Positions 55,139 through 63,308 of a stretch of 64,000 bases of DNA are shown in pieces. This DNA comes from Bacillus carboniphilus (GTDB lineage Bacteria > Bacillota > Bacilli > Bacillales > JAIVKR01): assembly GCF_020524035.2 (NCBI RefSeq), contig NZ_CP129013.1, forward strand, positions 806,001-870,000. The letters are read 5' to 3'. The notes under the pieces were generated by a model, which ran no database searches, had not been told where the DNA came from, and worked only from the letters and a program-made list of their open reading frames with translations. The stretch's first letter is position 1. Every line of letters starts with the position of its first letter. The position numbers and the translations under genes are program-made.

Positions 55139-56086
55139 ATGTCTTACATCGTAAAGACCAATAATCTCGGGAAAGTGATTAAAAAGAAATCAATCTTGAC
55201 CGAAGTGAATCTACATGTCATACAAGGAGAAATTTATAGTCTAATAAGTCAAAATAAAGCGGGTATAACATCACTATTCAAATTACTAACGGGATTATGG
55301 AAACCTACGAGTGGGGAGGTTGAACTCTTTGGAGAGCGTATCAATCGAAATGCTTATTTATTCTTGCAGAAAGTTGGCAGTATGATTGATACGCCCATTT
55401 TCTACGAGAATAAAACAGGCTTTGAAAATTTAAAGATGCATTGTGAGTATAGGGGAGTCTATGACCAGCAGCATATTGCAGAAGCTATAGAGTTGTTTGA
55501 CCTAAAAGGGATGGAGGATAAGCCAGTTCATACCTATCCATTTGGATTAAAACAGAAGCTAGGCATCATAAGAGCGATCACTTTAAAACCTGAATTATTA
55601 ATAATCGATGAACCCATGAACGGTTTGGATCCTCTTGAAAAAAGAACTTTGCGTAATCTTATTAAATATGTGAACGATTATTATAATGCAACCGTCATTA
55701 TTTCGAGTCACCATTTAGAAGAACTTGAACAAATAACAGATAAGGTTGGTGTAATTCAAAATGGAAGATTAATGAAAGAGGAAACAATGGATCATATTAG
55801 AACAACATTCTCAAAGTCTATTGACTTCTCTATAAGCGACTGTAAAAAAACAGCTTACTTGCTTGAGGAACAACTTCAAATCCTTCATTATCAAGTGCTT
55901 GCAAGTGGAATAATACGTATTTTTGATCCCTCAGTACCATCACACAAGATCGTGAATATGTTAGTGAAGAACAATATACAAGTTCATGAAGTTATACAAA
56001 ATCAACACAGCTTAGAAAACTATATTTTCAATCTCAGCAAGGGAAGTGGAGAGTTTGCTTCAATGGATGGGAATAGACATCAATAA
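55139..56086 (+). CDS. ABC transporter ATP-binding protein with degenerate Walker A
   Basis: The fold is that of BcrA/LanF-type ATPases: Walker B LLIIDEPMNGLDP, switch His in ISSHHLEELE, and signature region YPFGLKQKLG (a weakened SGGxxQ). The P-loop, however, reads SQNKAGITS where GPNGAGKTT is expected: the invariant Lys is Ile and the first Gly is Ser. No indel explains this, so the subunit may bind ATP poorly. The ~80-residue C-terminal extension is normal for the group. The permease overlaps its 3' end. An immunity-type exporter is inferred from context. Confidence 0.85.
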   Translation: MSYIVKTNNLGKVIKKKSILTEVNLHVIQGEIYSLISQNKAGITSLFKLLTGLWKPTSGEVELFGERINRNAYLFLQKVGSMIDTPIFYENKTGFENLKMHCEYRGVYDQQHIAEAIELFDLKGMEDKPVHTYPFGLKQKLGIIRAITLKPELLIIDEPMNGLDPLEKRTLRNLIKYVNDYYNATVIISSHHLEELEQITDKVGVIQNGRLMKEETMDHIRTTFSKSIDFSISDCKKTAYLLEEQLQILHYQVLASGIIRIFDPSVPSHKIVNMLVKNNIQVHEVIQNQHSLENYIFNLSKGSGEFASMDGNRHQ

Positions 56087-56768
56087 AACTCATTGGAAAC
56101 TATATTTGCTTGGAGTTTGTTTAATGGTAATCGTTAATGTGAGTCTTATATTCATGCTATTACACGAAATTGATCCTAAAGAAATGCAAGAAGTGTATCC
56201 CAATTATCCAAATTACTTATTTGTTTATGGGTTCATTTTAACAATGGCAAGAATAAGTACGACCATTTTTTCAGCTGTTTTATTAGTGGAAATAATAATC
56301 AATGAATATAAATATAAGACCATCGTAATCTTGTTTCAACATCCATATCCACGATGGAAGTTACTTCTATCAAAAGTTCTTCTAATCGAACTACTTTCAT
56401 TGGTTTTCTTTATAAGCACCTTAATTGTTTCTTTACTATTCTTCACCATGATCCAATCTTATGCTGCTATTATAAAAGAGCCCATAACTTCATTTTTATC
56501 ATATAGACTTTTCTTAGAAGTCCTTTTTCATGGACTATTTACTTCTGTCATTGCCTTTATTCCCTTATTTTTTGGTATGATTCGTTATTCCGTGAAAATG
56601 ACTTTAGCTACATCTTCAATTCTAGCATTTGGTTTGTATTTACCAATCAATGCACCAAACCATACGAATATATACGGTTCAAACCTCATTATTTTGTTAT
56701 GTTTAACCTTTGTTGGAATGTTCGTTGTTTATCACTTTATTTATTACGGGAATAGGAGAGATGTTTAA
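56046..56768 (+). CDS. ABC transporter permease (LanE/BcrB-like)
   Basis: The 240-aa product has six membrane helices with the pattern of ABC-2-type immunity permeases (LYLLGVCLMVIVNVSLIFML, then TIFSAVLLVEIIINEYKYKTI, and three more pairs). GTG 56046, TTG 56055 and ATG 56067 are all possible starts; AAGGGAAG upstream favours the first two. It overlaps the ATPase by 41 bp and the lipoprotein by 8 bp, showing a tight operon. Confidence 0.8.
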   Translation: MESLLQWMGIDINKTHWKLYLLGVCLMVIVNVSLIFMLLHEIDPKEMQEVYPNYPNYLFVYGFILTMARISTTIFSAVLLVEIIINEYKYKTIVILFQHPYPRWKLLLSKVLLIELLSLVFFISTLIVSLLFFTMIQSYAAIIKEPITSFLSYRLFLEVLFHGLFTSVIAFIPLFFGMIRYSVKMTLATSSILAFGLYLPINAPNHTNIYGSNLIILLCLTFVGMFVVYHFIYYGNRRDV

Positions 56769-57126
56769 TAGTATGTTAAAAATTCATCCCAAATTCAGTT
56801 TTCTTATTGTTATATTTATAATAACAGGATGTTCACAAAATCAAACATCTGAAGCTGATTGGACCGCAGATTTTGTTGTCTGGAATGAAGATGTTTATGT
56901 AGTAACGGATGAATTTATAGAAGAAAAAGAAATAGGAGAGCAAATCGGAAAGATAACAAAATACTCTGATCAAGAAATGACAGCAAAAGAAGGACAAGTA
57001 TTCTCAAATATATTTCCAAAGGGATCTGTTCTATATAGTATTAAGGGGATCGATACTACTAACTCCATAGCCGTTAAAAATGAAGGGAAATATATTAAAT
57101 TGGTCTACAATGGGCGCTACGGCTAG
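56761..57126 (+). CDS. Small lipoprotein of the ABC module
   Basis: The ~121-aa product has a signal and lipobox (FLIVIFIITGCSQ) followed by an acidic external domain (WTADFVVWNEDVYVVTDEF, KGSVLYSIKGIDT). It is not a recognised solute-binding protein (too small). In immunity modules such lipoproteins can bind the antibiotic. ATG 56773 is an alternative start. It ends the operon. Confidence 0.75.
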   Translation: MFNSMLKIHPKFSFLIVIFIITGCSQNQTSEADWTADFVVWNEDVYVVTDEFIEEKEIGEQIGKITKYSDQEMTAKEGQVFSNIFPKGSVLYSIKGIDTTNSIAVKNEGKYIKLVYNGRYG

Positions 57127-57240
57127 AATAACTAATTTTTATCAAATGGAAGGAGGGATTAAAAAAAATGTAAAATCCCTTGTCAATTAAAAGCTAATTA
57201 CTTCATAATTGGAAGGAACTTATTTCTACCAGTATAGTGA

Positions 57241-57573
57241 CAGACCCTTTATTAAGAAAAGCGCAAGCGCCCGATTAGCAACGAAGGTGCAAAGGAACGT
57301 CAACTAAGTACAGTCACGTCCTGTGACTAACGTTGACGCTAGAACCTCCTGTTCATCGCCGTATGAGATAAAGGAAACACGAAAAGCCGAAGGCTTCGAT
57401 GTTGACTTATCATAGAGAAATGGAACATCATCTAAAGACGTCCACGTCCTGTGGACAACGATGATGCTAGCACTTCCTGTGCGTCGAAAAACTTACGAGT
57501 TGCTGGGCAATGGAGCTAGACAAAAATAAAAGCACCATCCGAATAAGGACAGATTTTTATACTTTCTTACTCT
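57241..57573. repeat. Dispersed repeat, copy 2, inverted relative to copy 1, with a mosaic of small palindromes
   Basis: The last ~60 bp match copy 1 (25021-25080) as an inverted repeat. The rest is a run of short palindromic modules: GCGCAAGCGC, GTCACGTCCTGTGAC, AAGCCGAAGGCTT and CCACGTCCTGTGG. The block CACTTCCTGTGCGTCGA parallels copy 1. No coding potential is seen. The 57127-57240 stretch before it is empty. Confidence 0.7.
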
Positions 57574-57658
57574 GTAAAAAAGACAATTGTATGTTTTTAT
57601 ATAAAAAAATGAACAATTCGTTATAAACCAATACAAACTAGAGAGAGGAGAAATTAAA

Positions 57659-58048
57659 ATGAATGAAAGAATGAAAATAATAACAGGTTCACCTTGGGAG
57701 TCTGTAGTTGGTTACAGTAGAGCAATTCGAGTTGGAGACCGTGTAGAAGTTGCAGGAACTACCGCGATGAAAGACGGCCAAGTATTTGGCGATGGAGATG
57801 TTTATGAGCAAACTCGTTATATTTTAACAACTATTGAAGAAGCTCTAAATAAACTCGGAGCAAATTTAACTGATGTTGTTAGAACGAGAATGTTTGTCAC
57901 CGATATTTCTAAATGGGAAGAGATTGGCAAAGCACATGGAGAGTTTTTCAAAGACATTCAACCTGTAGCCACAATGGTTGAAGTGAATCGACTGATTGAT
58001 CCGAGACTTCTAGTAGAAATCGAAGCAGAAGCGATAGTAAGTAAATAG
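57659..58048 (+). CDS. RidA-family (YjgF/YER057c) protein
   Basis: The 129-aa product has the RidA fold signature VEVAGTTAMKDG, LTTIEEALNKLGANLTDVVRTRMFVTD and the C-terminal VEVNRLIDPRLLVEIEAEAI. The Arg that binds imine carboxylates in RidA proper is present in VVRTRMF; the subgroup is uncertain. Members deaminate reactive enamines or imines, or act as other small hydrolases. GAGAGGAG precedes ATG 57659. It is monocistronic, 70 bp before the dif site. Confidence 0.85.
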   Translation: MNERMKIITGSPWESVVGYSRAIRVGDRVEVAGTTAMKDGQVFGDGDVYEQTRYILTTIEEALNKLGANLTDVVRTRMFVTDISKWEEIGKAHGEFFKDIQPVATMVEVNRLIDPRLLVEIEAEAIVSK

Positions 58049-58117
58049 AAATAATACATATTGCTCTTAAAGTAGAGGGGACTAAAAATGTGAAAGAGCC
58101 CTCCTCTATTTTCTTTC

Positions 58118-58256
<139 letters not shown>

Positions 58257-58263
58257 TCGTCAA

Positions 58264-58526
58264 TTATTCCTTTTTAGAAACGGCAATACTCATTTCCAAA
58301 GCGTGTTTTCGATTGAAAGCGACGTCTCTACATTCAATATCCGCTTGTAGGACATCAATTCGTAATTTTTTCTCAAAACCTCAAACTTCATTCTATCATA
58401 TGCACAATTCTGAGCATTAAAAACAAACATATCTAGCACATTCCATAATCGACCTGATTCAGAATCCCCTCTCTCCTTCGCAGTTTGATCAGGCATGATA
58501 AGTTCTGACCTTACAGTGCTTCTCAC
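58264..58526 (-). pseudogene. Hypothetical protein with a frameshift
   Basis: A frame reads MPDQTAKERGDSESGRLW then DMFVFNAQNCAYDRMKFEVL. After a base change near 58345 a second frame continues ADIECRDVAFNRKHALEMSI and AVSKKE to 58264. Together they look like a ~85-aa charged helical protein. No family is recognised. The ribosome site is weak (AAGGTC). Confidence 0.35.
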
Positions 58527-58539
58527 AGCTGTGGGAAAT

Positions 58540-59016
58540 TTAGTAATTTTCTTTTAATATATTTATCACACTCTCTACAAAAACATGTGTAATATCAATA
58601 TCTGCTTTAACCTCAGCAGTTTGAACAACTGTTATGACTATATTTTTGAAAGAAATAATCATTAGATCTGTATTATTTTTAAGGTCTGAGTCTATTTGAT
58701 CGTCTCCAACTGTAACTTCGCGCAGAATGGCATCTTCTCCAATATAATTATCTGTATAAGCTAAATGTACATTTATTAATGACTTTTTATCTGTACTTTC
58801 GAAAATGAGCACATCTTGTGTTGAGTCCTTATTTTTATTTTCTAGTGTTAGCCATTCTCTTTTGTCAAATGTCAGTTTTTTGTTAGTTATAGTGAGTGTC
58901 TCCCCTTTAGGGGTAGAACCAGCAACTGAACGATAAAGTGCAATCTGTCCAGAATATCCCAAAAAAGAACTCGATGTGTAAATAATATCAACAAAAACAA
59001 TGGTCAAACGTATCAA
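58540..59016 (-). CDS. Hypothetical protein, possibly incomplete at the N-terminus
   Basis: The 158-residue frame has beta-rich sequence (ETLTITNKKLTFDKREWLTL, DVLIFESTDKKSLINVHLAY) and a C-terminal helix. The N-terminus (MIRLTIVFVDIIYTSSSFLG) is hydrophobic but not a convincing signal, and no ribosome site is seen. It may be a secreted or immunity-type protein, or a remnant. I do not recognise it. Confidence 0.4.
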   Translation of the reverse strand: MIRLTIVFVDIIYTSSSFLGYSGQIALYRSVAGSTPKGETLTITNKKLTFDKREWLTLENKNKDSTQDVLIFESTDKKSLINVHLAYTDNYIGEDAILREVTVGDDQIDSDLKNNTDLMIISFKNIVITVVQTAEVKADIDITHVFVESVINILKENY

Positions 59017-59170
59017 AAATGGCTATCAAAGAGAATTGTGACAATAATATTTTGTTATATATTTTTGTTACACTTGTTTTGCGGTTTCTTAACTTTGAAT
59101 CTAGCATCTGTACCACAATAAGAAAAACGACCGTTTTTGTTACAATTAAGTTAACATTTTTTACCTAGAT

Positions 59171-59473
59171 TGCACATCGTCGGTTGATTGCTGGGTTTAC
59201 CCCAATAAGAAGCTAACTTTTGATGAATTAGCGGAAAAGCTGAAGCAACCTAAAGATAATACCTCAACATTACATTTCTTACTTGCATATATTGAGTCTT
59301 ATTTTGAAAATGATTATTCATGGGACAAGGCGAAAGACAGAGATTCTATTTCTAAAGAAAAGCTGTATCAATTAATTAATGAATCCATTGATTATGGAAT
59401 TACGGTTAGGAAAGAAGAAAATGAACGAGGTTCAGAAATAAGGAAACGTATTTTAGAAGAACGGGACAGATAA
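59171..59473 (+). pseudogene. 3' part of an unidentified gene
   Basis: An open frame without a start reads VYPNKKLTFDELAEKLKQPK, then LLAYIESYFENDYSWDKAKD and ends EIRKRILEERDR. Helical, charged sequence with a terminator directly after the stop shows it was a real gene end. Its 5' part is missing. The family is unknown. Confidence 0.45.
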
Positions 59474-59490
59474 TGTCCTGTTTTTTTTTT
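59462..59490 (+). terminator. Terminator
   Basis: CGGGACA (59462-59468) pairs with TGTCCTG (59474-59480), followed by ten T. The stop codon of the upstream remnant is in the loop. Confidence 0.85.
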
Positions 59491-59756
59491 GTTTAAACTA
59501 TCATTTTAGATTTTCACAGGAAGGTATACTGTAAATTCGTTAATTTTGTAATTTTTATAAATATATTACAGAACTTGTAGCTTTCATGTGCAACATATGG
59601 TAGTTTATAGTAGTGGTTCAAAAAGGGGGGGGAATTGGAATAAACAGTATGGAGTTGAAAAAGACCCAAAATAGTATTTAGAAGTTTCGGAATAAATTTA
59701 ATATTTTTTATTCTAAGTCAAGGAAATTTGCATTATAATAAAAAGGAGACTTGAAA

Positions 59757-60425
59757 ATGATGAAAAATTTCAGTAAATTGTTAGCTTTTGTATGTGCTTT
59801 TACAATGATAATAACAATATTTTCTTTTAACACTGATATCTCTTATGCAAGTGAATTAAATAATAATGATGAATTAAATGAAGGTGTTTACGACGGATTA
59901 GCCGAAGGAGAAGAAGTTGTAGATGTTTATACGGAGTACGTGCCAGTAGAAGAAGCTAAAAATGTTGAAGTTACTCAACCGTTTCAATTTGAAACTGATG
60001 AAACAACTGGTGGGATAGTTACGCCTCAAGAAAGGGTTAAAAGATGGTATGCAGTAAGTAGTACCTATGTTGGGCATTCTTATAGTAGTTGGTATTATGC
60101 AGGTGCTTCAACTATTAGTAGCGGAGTATTAACGGCTTCTCATTCCTCGTCAGTCTCAAATAAATATTCTGGTTCATTAAAAGTATCAAAAAAGACAATA
60201 GAAGGTATGCTTGGTTTCGATACAACAAAGACTTGGACTGAAACAGTTGGTTATAGTTCCCCTAGTTACCCTAATGGAAGATATCGCTTAGAATATAGAC
60301 ATGTTTATAAAAAGTATAAAGTAAAGCAGATTCAGTCTTATGACCGTAGGGGTAAGGTCTATGCTACAAAATATGTATACCCTCAAAAATGGGTAGAACG
60401 CATGTATCGTGTTGTGAAATTTTAA
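59757..60425 (+). CDS. Secreted beta-rich protein of unknown function
   Basis: The 222-aa product has a signal peptide (MMKNFSKLLAFVCAFTMIIT to ISYASE, cleavage near residue 33). An acidic propeptide-like stretch (residues ~35-95) ends near VKRWYAVSS, with a dibasic-like VKR. A mature domain rich in Tyr and Ser follows (YVGHSYSSWYYAGASTISSG, SNKYSGSLKVSKKTIEGMLG, YRLEYRHVYKKYKVKQI). The alternating strands resemble small secreted toxins or bacteriocin-like proteins, but no family is identified. AAAGGAG is well placed before ATG 59757. A small membrane-protein gene follows 36 bp downstream. Confidence 0.65.
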   Translation: MMKNFSKLLAFVCAFTMIITIFSFNTDISYASELNNNDELNEGVYDGLAEGEEVVDVYTEYVPVEEAKNVEVTQPFQFETDETTGGIVTPQERVKRWYAVSSTYVGHSYSSWYYAGASTISSGVLTASHSSSVSNKYSGSLKVSKKTIEGMLGFDTTKTWTETVGYSSPSYPNGRYRLEYRHVYKKYKVKQIQSYDRRGKVYATKYVYPQKWVERMYRVVKF

Positions 60426-60461
60426 TAAGTTAATAATCTAAGATAGAAAAGGATAGATAGA

Positions 60462-60695
60462 ATGAATAAACAAATTATAGGTTCTATGTTTCTATTAATA
60501 GCTTCTATACTCTACTCAACAAGATATATCTGTGCTTCAATTGGGGCTACAAATAGTGCCGAATGGTCAAGTGAAGAGTTTGGTGTTTATCTTTCAAATG
60601 TACCTAACAGTTTAACAATTTTCAGTATCATTTTCTTGTTTCTAGGGACTATCTACTTCGTTTGGGGAACTATAGAAACCATTAAGGGTCAGTGA
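60462..60695 (+). CDS. Small two-helix membrane protein
   Basis: The 77-aa product has two membrane helices (IIGSMFLLIASILYSTRYICA and SLTIFSIIFLFLGTIYFVWG) joined by an external loop. AAAGGAT precedes ATG 60462. It lies 36 bp after the secreted-protein gene in the same direction. Its size and position suit an immunity or partner protein; that is inference. Confidence 0.65.
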   Translation: MNKQIIGSMFLLIASILYSTRYICASIGATNSAEWSSEEFGVYLSNVPNSLTIFSIIFLFLGTIYFVWGTIETIKGQ

Positions 60696-60910
60696 CAGGG
60701 TTCCTGTTCTAGACCGAAAAGTATAATAAAAAGATGATTTTTAGTGTTCAATAACTTAATAATTCACTGGTTACTTAACATTGATTAAGTTACGAGTTTC
60801 TGAACACTTCAAAGTGTAAAAAACGTGGATGCTAGTATAGTTTCATGGACACACCTTAGTTAAGCTTTCTAATTATTGACTATAATAAAAAACGAAAGGA
60901 TGTGTCCTTG

Positions 60911-61156
60911 ATGGGTAACCAAGGTGTTAATAAAAAATTCAATGAAGACTTCAAAAAAACGGTGGTTAATCTTTATCATTCTGGCAACTCAGTAAGCAAT
61001 CTAAGTAGCGAATATGGCGTGTCTGAAGTAACGATTTATAAATGGATTAAACGATTCTCTCCAATCGATTTAGAAGATGGTTCGACCGTTACGACGGACG
61101 ATTTAATCCAATTAAAAAACAAATGCGCCGCCTTCAGGAGGAGAATGAAATATTAA
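60911..61156 (+). pseudogene. IS3-family OrfA, copy 2, frameshifted
   Basis: It is identical to copy 1 OrfA until a seven-A run is reduced to six (near 61114-61119). The frame then ends LKNKCAAFRRRMKY. The slippery run is also shortened, to five A. As read, no OrfAB fusion can form. Confidence 0.85.
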
Positions 61157-61159
61157 AAA

Positions 61160-62062
61160 GGCTATGGCCATATTCGCGAAAAAGTAAGTAAAACTGAGTT
61201 AGCCGCTACGATTGAAAAGTATAAAGATCAACACCCTATACAAGCACTGTGTGAAGTCTTAGATATTCCAAGAAGTACGTATTATCAATCACTACATGAA
61301 ACAGAGTCTAATCGTGATCGTGAGAACAAGGAACTAACCAAAGAAATGATAGAAATTCATACAGATAGTAAAAAACGGTACGGAGCACCCAAAATTCATA
61401 TGGAACTCGAAAAGAAAGGATTTTCCGTGAGTCTAAAAAGAGTTCAAAGGCTAATGAAAAAAGTTGGAATCCGCTCCATTATACAAAGGAAATATCGCCC
61501 TTATACTAGTCAGCACCAAGTAACAGAACAAGGAAACTTATTAAACCGAGACTTTACCACCACAACGATTAATGAAAAATGGGTGGGAGATATTACGTAT
61601 ATCCATACGATTAAAGATGGTTGGTGCTACTTAGCTTCAGTGATGGATTTACATTCTAAGAAAATCATAGGTTATGCCTTTTCAAAAACGATGACGACAG
61701 ACCTAGTGATAAAAGCACTGAATCATGCGTATGAAACGCAATCTCCTAAAAAGGAGCTCATCTTTCATTCGGATTTAGGCTCTCAATATACAAGTGAAGA
61801 ATTTGCAGAATCCATCCGTTCCAAGGGGATCAAACATTCATTTAGCCGTAAAGGTTGCCCATATGATAATGCTTGTATTGAATCATTTCACGCCATTTTG
61901 AAAAAAGAAGAAGTCCATCAAGTTAAATACCTGAACTATCAATCGGCTAACATGGCTTTATTTCAATATATTGAAGGCTGGTACAATCGAAAAAGAATCC
62001 ATGGAAGTATCGGGTATCGAACTCCACAAGAAGTAGAAGACAGCATTCGGGCATGCGCATAG
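61160..62062 (+). CDS. IS3-family OrfB (DDE transposase), intact frame, copy 2
   Basis: The frame carries the N-terminal HTH_21 region (KRYGAPKIHMELEKKGFSV) and the full rve catalytic core: WVGDITYIHT (Asp), LIFHSDLGSQY (Asp) and ACIESFHAILKKEEV (Glu), ending WYNRKRIHGSIGYRTPQEVE. The coordinates start at the OrfB frame after the slippery run; an internal ATG lies at 61346. It is normally made only as an OrfAB fusion, for which this copy's OrfA is defective. Confidence 0.85.
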   Translation, partial: GYGHIREKVSKTELAATIEKYKDQHPIQALCEVLDIPRSTYYQSLHETESNRDRENKELTKEMIEIHTDSKKRYGAPKIHMELEKKGFSVSLKRVQRLMKKVGIRSIIQRKYRPYTSQHQVTEQGNLLNRDFTTTTINEKWVGDITYIHTIKDGWCYLASVMDLHSKKIIGYAFSKTMTTDLVIKALNHAYETQSPKKELIFHSDLGSQYTSEEFAESIRSKGIKHSFSRKGCPYDNACIESFHAILKKEEVHQVKYLNYQSANMALFQYIEGWYNRKRIHGSIGYRTPQEVEDSIRACA

Positions 62063-62275
62063 CGACTCTCTAACATGTGTGAATCAAGCTTTATAGGGAG
62101 TAGCGGGCATGATAGCCTCCTTTGGCGATGCCGATGTCGGAGCATCTGGTTTCTCGGCAACAGAATCATGCCCGCGGAGGGACCCTGTCAAGCGTCAAAA
62201 TAAAACAAGTTTTCTTCGAGCATAGGTATTAAAGTGAACTAACTTTTTTGTGTCCGAAAATTTGACTCAGATCCA

Positions 62276-62539
62276 GGGTTTACCCCCTTTAGAACCATAA
62301 ATAAGGTGGAAATTATCTAACTTTAAATTCTCTTCCATATTCAAATAAATATCTCTAAATTCATTATAAGAAACAGTTGGATTTTCTTTCTGTTCCTCCT
62401 TACTATCAATTTCACTTTGCTGATTCTGTAAATTGTCTTCATTTGCTCTATTAGTCTTTTCCACTTTTTCATTACTACAACCAACCAAAAAGGCAAAACT
62501 TAAAGTAAAGAGAAAGCTTAAAAATATCTTTTTACCCAT
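62276..62539 (-). pseudogene. Lipoprotein truncated by IS copy 2
   Basis: The start MGKKIFLSFLFTLSFAFLVG is followed by a lipobox Cys (GCSN) and a charged linker. The frame is cut after FHLIYGSKGGK, where the IS begins. AAGGAG lies upstream. The remaining part is absent on the far side of the IS. The function is unknown. Confidence 0.65.
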
Positions 62540-62697
62540 ATATTTTCATATATCTCCTTTTATTTGAATAAGATTAGTTTACTCTTTAAATTTTCATAAG
62601 TATATTTAATCATTCCGACATTTTCTGACAAAATAAAAGATTTAGGTGTAGTGCTGAAAAATACAAAACTTTAACAATAAGAGTTTTGAGACATAAC

Positions 62698-62747
62698 AAA
62701 AAGAGTAGTCATTCACGATCAATTAAATCATGAACACTACTCTTTTT
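62698..62747. terminator. Bidirectional terminator
   Basis: AAAAAGAGTAGT (62698-62709) pairs perfectly with ACTACTCTTTTT (62736-62747). The rest of 62540-62890 has no gene. Confidence 0.75.
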
Positions 62748-62890
62748 CTCGTCTAAATGCATGTGTCTCCATCCAAAACTAACATTATTTCGTACAATCA
62801 CCCTATAGGTAACCACAAAAAAAGTTAGGCCAATAACAATTAAATTGGTCTAACTTCTCTCAGTTTATGTCTCCTATACAGAAAGAGAGC

Positions 62891-63292
62891 CTATTTTCCT
62901 GTTTCAGCAAATTGCTTAATACGCATGCCAATTTCGTCACGAACACGCTGGAATTCTGACCACTCTTTCCCTGCTGGATCATCAAATCCCCAATGTACAC
63001 GTTTCACATGTGGAGGTGTCGTTGGGCATACGGAGTCTGCATGACTGCATAAAGTAACAACTAGATCAGCCCGATTTAAGATTTCATCGTCTATTATATC
63101 TGATGTTTGATCCGTGATATCTATGCTTACCTCTTTCATCGCTTTTATTGCATTAGGGTTCACACCATGAGATTCAATTCCTGCCGAATAAACCTCCCAC
63201 TTGTCAGCTAAGTAATGTTTCCCCCACCCTTCTGCCATTTGACTTCGACATGAGTTTCCAGTACATAAAAAGTAGATTGTTTTTTTTGACAT
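62891..63292 (-). CDS. arsC: Arsenate reductase (thioredoxin-coupled, low-Mr phosphatase fold)
   Basis: ArsC reduces arsenate to arsenite for export. The P-loop is [16 protein letters not shown] with the nucleophilic Cys. The resolving Cys pair is in [15 protein letters not shown], the S. aureus/B. subtilis type. The length (133 aa) is right. ATG 63292 follows AAGGAGC; a longer frame to 63343 would overlap arsB and lacks support. It follows arsB by 16 bp in one operon. Confidence 0.93.
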   Translation of the reverse strand: MSKKTIYFLCTGNSCRSQMAEGWGKHYLADKWEVYSAGIESHGVNPNAIKAMKEVSIDITDQTSDIIDDEILNRADLVVTLCSHADSVCPTTPPHVKRVHWGFDDPAGKEWSEFQRVRDEIGMRIKQFAETGK

Positions 63293-63308
63293 ATTAAAAG
63301 CTCCTTCT

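Larger units (their letters stand above)
60827..62275 (+). mobile_element. IS3-family insertion sequence, copy 2
   Basis: It is nearly identical to copy 1 (49128-50578), with the same ends and tail. No target duplication is seen: the left flank is CGT and the right flank GGG. Its right end truncates a lipoprotein gene whose other part is not found on the left side, so a deletion or recombination has occurred here. Confidence 0.9.
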
